Assembly: GCF_964199755.1 (NCBI RefSeq)
Contig: NC_133930.1
Coordinates: forward strand, 59,673,962-59,737,961
Direction of reading: 5' to 3'
From: Larus michahellis
Taxonomy: Eukaryota; Chordata; Aves; Charadriiformes; Laridae
DNA: 64,000 nucleotides
Under the pieces are notes generated by a model. The model had not been told where the DNA came from and searched no databases. It was given only the letters and a program-made list of their open reading frames with translations. Made by a program: the position numbers and the translations under genes. The first letter of the stretch is position 1; every line of letters starts with the position of its first letter. This document shows, piece by piece, positions 49,008-60,752 of this stretch.

Positions 49008-50717
49008 TTTGAACTACCCCAGACAGGAATGGGAGTGTTGACCTGACTGCCCTCGAGAGAGAAATGTGGAGATGGTGACAACCAGCTAGGGCCATGGTGA
49101 ACACTGTGGAATGGGAGTGTTTCCAGCCGGCAGAGTTAACCTCAGAAGAAGGTGTTTGGCAAGAGTTTCATATTCTTTTGCATGAGAAAATAAGTACACA
49201 TCTGTGGAGAAGCCAAATTTCACCAGGTCAGTTCTACCTATAAGTTTGCAGGCAGATTTTTGTGCTTGCATGGAACACCAGGAAAAAAGAAACTGAGTCT
49301 GCAGCAAAACTTGTAGGCTCAGATCCAAAATCTGTAAAATATGATCAAGTGCTTTGGGATGGATGTCAGACATGAAATACTCATATTATTCATGATATAC
49401 TTTCACCTCATAAGAGTTTCAGTTATTGTCAGCACTCTTTGTAAATCTGAAACATCTGATCAAAACAAAGAGGTGAGACAGGAATATTTGCCCTTTGGAC
49501 ATTTTTGTTCAGCTTTTATTTTCTTTCTGATTCATGTGCTCAGACACCTGTACAACCTCACCTTCCAAAGTCTTTTTGTTCTCAGAAATGAACATTGCTG
49601 ACTGCACAGGTGAAATGCAGATTGTGAACTTTTTATGCAGTACATTGCGTTTACGCTTTGATCACCATGTCTGTCATTTCCACAGGCAGATACTTGTGAT
49701 GTCAAAAGCAATGACGAGGACTTAATGGCAACGCCTGTAGCAAGCTTAGAATGTAAGACAAATGGACAGATTTTTTGTCAATTGCTGCAACCAGTTTGGC
49801 AAAGATAAATCACATATTATTTGCTGAATTACCTTAGTTGCACTAAGTAATACCTCTTCTACTGAATTTTTCATGATGAACAAAAATAATGTGTCTTTAA
49901 TGTTTTATTATTTTCCAGTTCTTTCTTTTTCCCTGTTGATTTTGTAAAGCAGCTGCTCAGATTATAAACTATCCATCCGTAGAACGGTCTTTTGTGCCCC
50001 CAAGGTTTAAGCACTTTTTATATCTGCTCTTCATTGTCCTCTGCTTGGCCTGCCTTAAACTGGACCCCTAGGGAACAAAGTGATGCATAAGCAATCTTTT
50101 TTAGTATTCTATGGCTTACAATCATATATCCCCTTTAGGACTTCATTTTGTATTTCTCTCCAGCATGAAACAGTAATAGATTCTGTAAATCTCCTTTTAT
50201 ATGTCTCCTATTTATTACACACATCTAGTGGAACTGCGTGTCATACTTCATTTACTTCAGTGCACATGTTTATTAACCTGCTATATGTTAGTGAACAAAC
50301 ATTGGCCCAAGAGCCTTTGCTCTTCACCAATGTGGTTAGTTACATTAGTAAGGCTGAAGATGCTTCTGTATGTGAGCACATCTTCAAAATTGGACATGTG
50401 TGATAAATATTACTGTATTAATAAAAATCCTGAGCGTCCCAGCATTCTTTTCTGTCTGAAGCTGTTTTTAACAATGGAACAAGTCCTTTCTTAGATTGTG
50501 TATCTTGGAAAAGGGGAGTTTCCTGAGCAGGTTGAGGTAAGCATGTCTGTAGTGTTTATCAAAAGTCCACACTCACAAAAACTACAATTTAATGAGAAAA
50601 GAAATCTCATATAAGATAGTAAGTGAGAGGCCATGTAGAAATTCATAATCTTCCAGATAATTAACGTATCCAGACATAGCCATTCCCCTTCTTCCCTTTC
50701 TTAGTTACTTTTCTTAC

Positions 50718-50740
50718 TCACACACACATGCACACACACT
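50718..50740. repeat. Interrupted (CA)n
   Basis: ACTCACACACACATGCACAC and following CACAC; a short dinucleotide tract interrupted by ATG. Confidence 0.8.
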
Positions 50741-51430
50741 ATGTCATTAATTCAGTAGCTTTCTGTGTGAATGTGCTACAGGAATTAAGACTACATGAGC
50801 AACATGAGCAGCGTACGTGTTTCATTGAGCTATAATTTCCACTACATTTGTAATGATTTCTATTTCTCTTCAAGAAAATAAGTGGGCACTTCTTTTCATA
50901 TACAATAGATCACAAAGAGCTCTCTCATATACTGCCCAGTGTCCTTCTGGCATTATTTGAGTAGTATTACTCAGGAGACATGTTGCTCCTGTGTTCCAAA
51001 ATCAGGAAAAGCTTTGTCTACTTGTTTGGTGATTAGTAAAAATCAAAAAATATCTATAATCTGCCAACTCCGCACTCTACTTTCTGTTTCTGTCAGAACG
51101 TTTAATATGAGGGAGATTCAGCAGGACAGAATAAGAAACATTCAAGGAAAGAAAAGGACAAGACCCTCCATAAATTTTAACCTTGCTGATAATAGCCGTT
51201 CTTGCCTCCCTTGAAGAATATTTAATTTATTGTTGTATTATGTATTTTAAATTTCATCAAACACTTGAAATTGGATTTTCATTTCTGAGTGTGAGCTTCT
51301 ATTGGGTAACATTCAAAATAGGGGATTTAACAAAAATATGAAGTACTGATCACTCATCATGATGCAGGGTATGTTGCCTTTGGATCTACATTACCAAAAA
51401 CCATGGTATTCCAAAATATGTTTTGGAAAG

Positions 51431-51500
51431 AATACAATACATAAAAACGAATAAATACAATACATAAAAATTAATAAATACAGTACTTAAAAAACTAATG
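51431..51500. repeat. 23-bp tandem repeat, three units
   Basis: Units begin at 51431, 51454 and 51477 with AATACAATAC, AATACAATAC and AATACAGTAC, each followed by an A-rich half. A partial fourth unit starts at 51501 (AATACGCATA). Confidence 0.8.
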
Positions 51501-51958
51501 AATACGCATACACATTGGAAACATTTTGTGCAACTGGATGGATTTTAAAGACCTTTTTTATGCTTCATAGAATCCTATTCCAAAACGTTTTTAATTGTGA
51601 GTAAATGACACCTTTTTCAGTCATCTTTCATTTTAATAACAATTACTGTAAAGCTGAATAATGTCTGTCGTGCAATTTCTTGACGCAAAAAAATTATTCC
51701 CAGTAGAATGAAACATTAGAAAGCACCTGCATTTTTATTGGGCTCTCAATTGGATTACACCGTATTGCAAAGAAATTGTTATTGTAGGTAAGTTCCTACT
51801 TTTAGCCTGGCCTTCTAAGGAAGCAAGCTTCATGACTACATAATCTCCATGAGTACAAAAGTCTTTCTGGTAGCCTCTCTTAATAATGAAAGATCATGCT
51901 CCATTTCATGTAGATATGACAGAGAGAGATATTTTAAAGTCATTACCTCCCTAAAAAA

Positions 51959-52015
51959 TGAAGAAAAAAAAAAGAAAAAAAAAAGGAAAGAAAAAAGAGG
52001 TAGTCAAATAGAGAA
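51959..52015. repeat. A/G-rich purine tract
   Basis: A-runs separated by single G and GG with no pyrimidines over most of the tract. The lysine-rich frame across it is compositional. Confidence 0.85.
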
Positions 52016-52779
52016 GAGGAACTCAAGGGGGAAAACTGCAAATTCAGCCTATTAAAGCAAATACAATGTGTGTAGGACTGATACACTGGAAACCAGAATG
52101 TATTAGTTCCACTGAATATGGAATTGCTTTTTTCCTTTGGCCAAACTGGCAGTGCACATTCCTATAAAACTGCACAAGCTGTTATTATGTATGAAGATTC
52201 TCCTGCAGAAACTGGAAAAACATTGTACACAACAATCGTGTTGACTTTTGTGAGCACATCAGGTATGCAGACATTGGAAGAAAATTTTATTCCTGTGAAA
52301 TTTTTAGACTACCTGGTCCCAACAATTTAGGTTTTGTGCATGATAAAAGTCATGTTAAAGTTCTAAAGTTCTTTCAAATTATAACTTTGATGAATGTTTT
52401 TATTTCAATAATCTTTTTTTTTTGGTCCATACTTCCAAAGTAATTAATATTCAGTAAAGGAAGTTCTTAAGAAGCAGAAACAAATTTTAGACATTTTAAT
52501 GATTCACTGTTCTCTGCTGTGTTCTGAAAAAACATATCAAACTTTTTGGAAAGGCAGGTACCTAACAAGTACTCTGTGATTGTCCACCTAAAAGGAAAGA
52601 CTTTTGTTCAAACTAAGTTTGTAAGTGTGATAAAAGACTGTGCTCTTAGTAGGCAATCTAGTATGGCAGAAGGATCATTTATTTCTGAAGTGTTAGCAAT
52701 AAAATTTGGCCAAGAGCATAGCATATATTGTGGGTAGAGTAGCACATAGTATTAGCAGCATTGCATGAGGCTCTGAAAT

Positions 52780-53533
52780 AGACTAGACTAGAATATTTCA
52801 GTTGGAAGGGACCTACAAAAACCATCCAGTCCAACTGCCTGACCACTTCAGGGCTGAACAAAAGTTACAGCATATCATTAAGGCCATTGTCCAAATGCCT
52901 CTTAAACACTGACAGACTTGGGGCATCAACCACCTCTTTAGGAAGGCGGTTCCCGTGTTTGAGCACCCTCTCGGTAAAGAAATGCTTCTTAATGTCCAGT
53001 CTAAACCTCCCCTGGCGCAGCTTTGAGCCATTCCCACACATCCTGTCACTGGATGCCGGGCAGAAGAGATCAGCACCTCCCTCTCCACTTCCCCTCCTCA
53101 GGGAGCTGTGGAGAGCAATGAGGGCACCTCTCAGGCTCCTTTTCTCCAGACTAGACAAACCAAGGGTTCTTAGTCACTCTTCACATGCCTTCCAGCTCTT
53201 CCACCAGCCCTGACATTCAGCCAGTTCATCACCCAGTGCACTGCGTACTTGTTCTCATAGTCAGACAACTCGTCCAGAAGGATGCTGTGAGGGACACTGT
53301 CAAAAGCCTTACTAAAATCCAGAAAAACTACATGTACCACGTTCCCTTCATCCACAAGGCAGGCAACATTATCCTAGAAGAATATTAGATTAACTAAGCA
53401 GGACTTTTCCTTTGTGAACCCATGGTGACTGTGCCTCATGATTGCATTGACCTTTAAATGCCTTTCAGTAGCACCCAGTATGATCTTCCACATAATTTTT
53501 CCAGGAACTGTAGTTAGACTAACAGGTCTGTAG
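52780..53533 (-). mobile_element. CR1 LINE, antisense, internally deleted; sister of the copy at 17471-18646
   Basis: Read on the - strand from 53533: RT start GYRPVSLTTVPGK, HHGFTKEKSCLVNLI, then motif A FLDFSKAFDSVPHSILLDEL (about 53330-53270). Around 53213 the sequence jumps straight from WVMNWLN coding sequence to the region coding ELEGM, skipping about 600 bp that contain GVPQG and FADD. The last ~97 codons (53158 down to 52865) are open and differ from the copy at 18259-18558 at a single residue over roughly 84 positions. The tail is again (TCTAG)n-type, at 52781-52792. The 5' end is truncated at about 53533, where a local tandem duplication begins. The copy is inactive. Confidence 0.92.
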
Positions 53534-53724
53534 CCAATGGTTAATGGTTTGACCATTCAGAACATTCTAACAATATTATTATTAACAGAAGTATTTATTT
53601 GTGTTGTAGATATACTACCTTTGGCTATATTAAATCCATTTATTCTGTCTGGCACCACTTAACCAATGATTAATGTTTTGACCATTCAGAACATTCTAAC
53701 AATATTATCATTAACACAAGTATT
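53534..53724. repeat. Imperfect tandem duplication, 129-bp period
   Basis: A 62-bp segment starting CCAATGGTTAATGGTTTGAC (53534-53595) recurs at 53663-53724 with 4 mismatches, both copies containing ACCATTCAGAACATTCTAAC. About 67 bp of unrelated sequence separates the two. The first copy directly abuts the truncated 5' end of the antisense CR1. Confidence 0.85.
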
Positions 53725-54589
53725 GCAGTATCTCTACTGCAGTTGGTGATGACTGTTCTTAAAAAGCTTTAACTATCTCCTATTTCACCCTCTGTGTATA
53801 TGCTTATATGAAAAAAAATGGTGTTGAAGGAATTGGCAGTAGAAGAACTAGTTAAACATAATAGAATACTGGAAAATGATAACGATTTTAATCCTCATTT
53901 TTATGGGGACCAGCTTATCCACCATAAGGCAGAAAGGAAAAGGGAAGAAAAAGTAGTCAGATCTAGCAGATCTATTAAAAGACAGGAGGGGAAAAATAAG
54001 CCCTGATAAAGATACAAGTCTTTGCTTACGTTTCGATTTCTCAGATTTATGGCGGTGATTCAGGAGACTAATTTTCCTTTTTAAACATGGCTAATGAACA
54101 CAACCTGGGCTGCTTTCTGTCACTCTGGCACTACAAAGCCTACATCCTTATACCTAAACATATTTTACCTACTAAACAGGATAGCAGGCTGCCTATTGGA
54201 ATGGGTTTTGAGTCCTTTCTAACTTGAAAACTGGCTCTGAGAATTTTCTAGGAGATAGTTTTTGGTCCCCTAAAATTGCCTGTGATCATTTTAACATTAT
54301 AGTCATTTAACATAGAATAGCTTGTTGAGTTTTAGTACTTGAATACTACCTGTCACTGCTTAATTTACAGCACAGACAAAGTTCCATTGAAAGTTCTAAC
54401 ACTGTCTCAATAAGGCAATGGGTAGAGTGTAGAAGCCAACACCAACACTCTTTGGACATTTCCTCCAAACATTGGCTATCAAAAGCTTACTGCCATGAGC
54501 CAGCATCCTCACAGAACACCAGTTTGAGAGGAATTGGCCCTGCTTGGAGGAGGCAAATATTTGTCATTACTCCTCTGGTCCAACACTGC
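53725..54589. other. Intergenic spacer, nothing recognised
   Basis: AT-rich sequence. The short charged frame at 53818-54006 has no recognisable domain. Confidence 0.45.
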
Positions 54590-54665
54590 TCTGCTGCAGT
54601 GGGGGGCTGGGCTAGAGATGTCCTGAGGGCTCTTCCAGCCTCAATTATCTGTCCTGTGATGCTAT
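54590..54665 (+). mobile_element. Degraded CR1 3' end, sense
   Basis: GGGGGGCTGGGCTAGAGATG, then TCTTCCAGCCTCAATTATCT and GTCCTGTGATGCTATCG, follow the CR1 3' UTR and tail pattern (GGTTGGACTAGATGACC, CTTCCAACC, then the tail) with many changes. CR1 sequence upstream is not clear. Confidence 0.6.
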
Positions 54666-57600
54666 CGCCTCTGTTCCTAAAGCTCAGTATAGCTTATTTT
54701 CCAGATACTGACAGCATAAGGCACCATGGCTGCAGATGTGGAAGTATGATAAATCCTCCACAGCCATTCTTAGGTCTAAAAAAATATCTCTTTTACTTCT
54801 GTACTTCACGACTTGCCTTACAGCTATTCAATATTTTTTTTCTGCTCCTGTTAATTTAGACTATACTGACATTAATGTGTTCATTGTATTTGTCTGCCTT
54901 ATTTTACTAATGTGTCACTAAAAACCCAAAACCAAAACCAAAAACCAGGCTGAATTTCTAGGACATATGCTCTTTCTTCTGCCGTGTAGTGAATATGAAT
55001 AAACAGAAAGCAACATGAGGGTATTTTTCCTGGAAGATAGTCTTCAGATATTTTTCTTTAATCATTTTCTGGATAAGTACCGCTAGGTTTATAGTTGCAT
55101 AAATCTAATTAGTCATGGACACTTACCAGTCAATGATTTTCACTTCACTGCCTCTGAATGCATATCTATACTACATAACTTTTATGTTGTCTAATATAGT
55201 GTAAGTGATTTTTATTGTTGACAATACCTAAGTTTTACTGCAAAGAAGTATAAATAAACTGTAACTTTAAAAGATATCACTTAACCAGTTTTTCTTGAAA
55301 GGAAGATTTTTTGTTTTATAAACAATATTTACTTATGGATTGATGATACAAACGGTTAAATATTAATTTCCTAGATTCATCCTCTGCACTTAGTTCTTTG
55401 CCTTAGTTCTGAAACCAGACAGAGACAGAATCACTTCACACCTTCCATCACTCATAACTTTAATGGGAAAATAAAATTTTTTACAAAAATGTCTACATCA
55501 ATTTAAGTTGTCAAACAAAGCATACATCACAGTTGTCTGGCTTTGTATGACAGAAGCCCACTCCAAAAGTCTGTTTGCATGGATTAAATGGATATCTCCT
55601 GAATTCGAGTTTAAATAGGAAATTAAATTACATTACATTAAGTTACAGAACATCCATTGTACAAGTGACTGAAGAAAAGGAAGCTAGGCAGACATTTCTG
55701 TAAAAATGTTGTTGAAGTCTGTTCTTCATAACTGCTATGAAGAATGTGTGATATGTTGTATTTATATTTTCTCTAGGAATTTGGGGAAAGAGGTTTGTTT
55801 TATTTTGTCTTTGCTAGAAACAATAAAAGGAAGTTGTTAAAATCTATCCATTACTGACAGTTGTTCAAGCTACAAAACACAGCAGAAAAATTGGCAGTCA
55901 CAAAAACAGAATGGGTGGAGCTGGTCCGAATTTTTTTGCATAAACATGAGTTCTTTAGTAAATGCCAAATTCAAAAGCAAAATCACTTTGATAAATGCAA
56001 ATCATAACACAGGTTGAATTTCCCATCTATTTGGATAATAATCTGCTTCTAGGTGGAAAAAAGAAATACAAATTTAACCAAAAAGCCAAGACAAAGACAG
56101 ACAGGGAATTTAAACGGAGGGTAGCATAATTAGATGGGGTTTACAATTATTTTTGCATTAAAAGTTTAATTATTTTTGATATAATTGATGGGGTTTTTTA
56201 TGAATGATTAACTAGTATTTTCTTAGTTAGGTTTCTGATTATAAAGCAAAAAAAGTCTTTTTTAAATGGATGTAATAAATTAGCAAAGGACATGCTGTTA
56301 GTTCAGGCACAGTGTAATCTCTATAAATTATTATTGATATAATCTATATAATTAAGTAATAGGATGCCAGGAAAAGAATATTTCCTAAGAGAATTAGAGG
56401 ACAATTTGAATTGTTCAATTTTCTCTTGCTAACAGCAAGATTACATTGAGAAATGGAGCTTTCTAAAATAAACTGTTGGGAGTCTGTTGCTATCCTCTCC
56501 TAGCCATTTGATACACTCAATGGCAGCCCAAAAACCTGTCTAAACTCTCAGCTATTCCATATCTACAAGACATTACTAAGAAATGTCACATGCTCTTTCC
56601 CAGTCACTCTTGATTGATTTTGTGTGTTTTGTTTAGTTTTATGGTTTATGCTACTATATCAAGGAGTTCAAAATATTAAGCTGGCCATGTCATTTTAGTT
56701 AAATTATAGATGTCTTAGGAAGCATCATTTACTCACGTAAAAGGAACTTACTGAAAATATGAAAACACGGCACTGTGTCACGCGTCACCTTGCTTTGATA
56801 ACATTTTGGAATACAAATTTCATGGTGTCTATGAATATCAGTAACATTATGAGTTTCCAGTTGTTTTAAATGCTTTACGGAAGATACTTTCAAGTTGAAA
56901 CTAATGTAATAAATACCATCATTTCTGCATTTCTGAAAGTGTAGTTTTTTATACTCTTCCATACATGTAACAAATGTTTCAGCATAGAATGAACACTTTC
57001 AACTTTTTATGTCACTTAAACCTATGGGGATACTGAGAATATAAAATACTTTAAGATAGCAGTCTTAGAAAACGTTTAAATTGAGGAAATACGGGAAATA
57101 TATTGAATGTATTCTGGGCTTGATTACAAATAGTAAAACACATAGTCTGTATCTACACAGAAGTGATTCCAATATATTCATTAAATAGCACCAAATAAGG
57201 ATAGCAGTAGTGATAAGGATAGTCATATAATATTCCAAATATTTATATGTCTATCTGGTTCTGCTGCTGATCATCCAAGCCTTATACAGTTTGCAAACTG
57301 GAGACCTCCAGCTGTGTTAGACTAAACACATTTATTCTGCTCCAAAGCCATCTTTTTTGTAAGTGTCTGGGCTGTGAAATAGAGAAATTATTCAGAGAAA
57401 AAAAGTTACTAACAGCAAAATAGGAAGGAAGTTCTGCCAAGTTCATCAAGAGGATTATTCTAGGTATCTGTCCCTGAACATTATTTTGAACAGATACATT
57501 GCAAAGCACTCAACATTACTTTTATGAAGATGAAAACAAGCTTAGATTAGGTACTTATTAAAATCCTAAACTGCTGACTTCTTGAAGCATTTGACTGTGA

Positions 57601-57723
57601 TGGGTTCCTGAAAAAATTTGATTACAATAAAACATTTGCATTTACTCTGGGTGAATATCCCACATATGAAATACCAGACAGAAACCCTGCTTTCTTTCTG
57701 AAGTATTAAAAAAATGATACCTG

Positions 57724-57740
57724 AAAAAAAAAAAAAAAAA
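57724..57740. repeat. Poly(A) run, 17 bases
   Basis: A homopolymer in intergenic sequence; no retrocopy is recognised next to it. Confidence 0.9.
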
Positions 57741-58227
57741 GTTGTATTCTGTTTGATTTACCTTCATTCCTTACAGACAAAAAAATTCTGGTAGCGACTG
57801 GACGACGTCAGCTTTTCAAGAAAGGAATTAGTTGAAGAACTGCCTGTCAAAACTGAACACAAGAAGCTCATTGAGATTTCAACAAAGCCCTTCTCAGAAG
57901 CTGAAGGCATGAGAGGCAAATACCAAGCGTTGGATTTCTCATCTGGCCCCTAAGAAATACTACATATTTGATAAAACCAAGACGTACCAGAGATGAACAC
58001 CTTCCTAGTCTCTCATAAATTCCTCTAGAAGACCATAGAACAAGACTACATCTGAAATACTTCTTTCAACTAACGGTGCACTGAAGTATGTACCTATTTC
58101 AATAAAGCCTTTGTAAACTGTCAAACACTGGGAATTTTCTAGCTGCAATTCTAGTCTAACTTGCTGCCTGCAGAGCTTTTAATATGTGGGTTTTTTTCTT
58201 TTAGACAGGTTACAATTTCCACATTAT

Positions 58228-58242
58228 AAAAAAAAAAAAAAA
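58228..58242. repeat. Poly(A) run
   Basis: A run of about 15 A. Confidence 0.85.
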
Positions 58243-60696
58243 CAGACCTCTCAGAGACGTGTATCTTTTAGAGACCCACAAAGGCTTTCATATGGATAAG
58301 AAGCGGGAAGTGCTGAAGCTGTTTATCTGAGAAAATGAGAGATACGGGTCAAGTCTAAGTGACATGTTTTTTTTTTCTTTTTTAGGATATTTTTGCAGTT
58401 GTTGGACTCTGTTTATGATAGTTCTGGAACTCAATGGGAACTCAGCTTGGGTTCTATTTTTGGTCACATTTTTTAGATATAAACATCTTCTCTTGATGAG
58501 TCTGTAATGTCAGATTTCATAGCTTTGTAGATGCAATGCACCCAATTCTTGTAGAAACACACCTAAAGAGAGTCAGAGATTAGGTTTTCCAAGGTGGTTC
58601 AACCTGCCTTCCTCTCACACTCTCTGCTGTATGGTCTCAGTCCAGTTTTTCTCATTGTCTTTCATACAGCCATTTCTTTGCAAGATGGATGCTCTTTAAA
58701 TTAGCTGCACGATATTGGAGCACATCACGGCTCAAGATTTTTTCTCTGTGTGCCTCCCTAACACGTCATTGGTTTACTCGCCAGCAAGAGAAAGTAGTTC
58801 TCAATAGTCTGTTATCCACTTTGTGTGCAGAATATCCAGGTGTATATTGGGTTTCTTTCACAAGAAAGCTACTTAAACAAGTACCTTTCTATAGCTACTT
58901 GTGTAAGAACTCAGGTTAATTCGTTTTAGAATTTAATAATTTCCCTGGGATTTGTGAGGGAGCTCAAGCTGTAACTGCATCAGCAGATAGATGGCGTAGG
59001 GTGGCAAAATGGAAAATGCACGTTCGTCTGAAGTGGGAACTTCCCAGAGCTTTTTTGGTTGTTTCCAAACAAAATTTGTTTGGAATCTACTTTTTGGAAA
59101 ATTTAAAAAAATAGACACGATGCAATGTTATTTATCATTATACTCAGAATACAGTAGTCATTCTTGAGAATTTCTTACAGAAACATACCCTTCAGTCAAC
59201 ATCTATAAAGGCATAAATATGATAGAAAGTTACAGAGAACAATTGTTCAACACTTACCATAACACCCCTAAATTAAGACATCAGGCTTCAAAGGAAGACA
59301 TTTTCTACCTAGTATAAAATTAAAATTGATTGCCAGACATTTTGCCAAAGGGTGTTATGCCTGAAAACCCTACAGATGTAAATTCAGGAAGGAAAAATCC
59401 ATTGATGTGGGATAACCATGGGAACAGAAGAGCCACAGTAGAATTTCCAACTGAGGAACTTTCTGAATGATGCTTTTCAGAGGTAAAGAAAATAATTCCT
59501 GTACTTGCCTCTTTCTACCTTCTTTCTCTACAGATCCAGTAGTTGCCAGTGTCTGAGATGGAGTACCTGAACAGAAGCAGCTGTTTCTTAAGGCTAGGCT
59601 GTCCCAGTAAGGACAGATTCACTGTGAATGGGAAGGAGGGTATTTGCTGGAAATAGTAAGAAACCTGGAACTCAGATTTTGTTACTCAAGCACCTACTTC
59701 ATTGTAAAGCATGAAGAAATCTTAGAATCCATTAAGATCTATTATTACTGCTCAGCTTTACAGACCTGTTTCATGCAGCTATGCCTGTGTTTAAAGCACA
59801 TACTTAAATGTCATATTAAAGGCCCAGAGCAAATGTAACCAGAAACTCCATTTTTCATGAGCCATAAGCTTTAATTCAGGTTGAAATTAATTTCTTTATG
59901 CTCTAGTAAGAAACAAAAGAATGGAATAATTACTGAAACACAAAAAATGAAAATCATTTTGCAGAAAAGAATGAGGTCCTTACTTTTTCCCAGGAATATA
60001 AATATGGCCTAAACTTTCAAAGACTTTAACTGACTGGGTGTCAGCCCAGGTTGTGCAATTCTACACCTGCAGCCATATTTACTGCATTAGAATAAGGATA
60101 TACTTTTAAATACAATAATGTGCTTCAATTGTGTTAGTTAAGCATGAAAACTATTATAAAAGAAATTATCAGGTGAATCATTCTTCACATATACTGGTAC
60201 TGCATTTGCTAAAATATTATTTCAATTTTGGTTTGTTTTTGTTTTGTTTTTTTTTCTTCAAATAAATACCTTCAGTTTTGGTGTTTGAATCAAAACAGTA
60301 AAAACAATGTAACATCTGAAACAGGGTTTTCCATTTTTTCTGTATGATAAGGAAAACAAAGAATAAATAGCTTCATTAAATAAATAAATAACAAATTAAA
60401 AACCAAAAGGAAACAAGAAAATTAATATTTAAATAATTATTAGTGTTTTATTTGTAACCTTTCATGAAGGTTGTGAACAAACATTAGTATAGACGATATT
60501 ACAGCAATTTTTCTTGTGATGATGGGCTTCATTAAAATATAATTGATTTCAATAAATTTTACAATCCTCAGATCAAAATCAATGGTTTGTAACAGGTTAG
60601 GATCCAATAACAGTACATGTCCAAAAGAAGAGATTTCATTATTAGCAGAAAAATTCATTAAAATCACAAGTTATTGAACATCCCACCCACCAATGT

Positions 60697-60752
60697 CCCC
60701 CGCCCCCCCCCCCCAAAAAAACCACCAAACAAACACAAACCAAAAAAAACCC
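60697..60752. repeat. C-run with A/C-rich low complexity
   Basis: CCCCCGCCCCCCCCCCCC followed by A-rich AAACC repeats. The glycine run predicted on the - strand comes from this tract. Confidence 0.85.

Larger units (their letters stand above)
44973..52779. other. Intergenic AT-rich stretch with simple repeats, no gene recognised
   Basis: 7.8 kb with no recognised exon, CR1 or RNA gene. It contains a 2x12-bp tandem (AATTTCATTTGA) at 46263-46286, A-runs at 48426-48459, an (ATGG)n microsatellite at 48961-49007, a CA tract at 50718-50740, a 23-bp minisatellite at 51431-51500 and a purine tract at 51959-52015. Confidence 0.5.

Noticed and set aside
48799..49104. - strand frame with an Ile-His-Pro-Ser repeat
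   Set aside because: The repeat is the translation of the (ATGG)n microsatellite.
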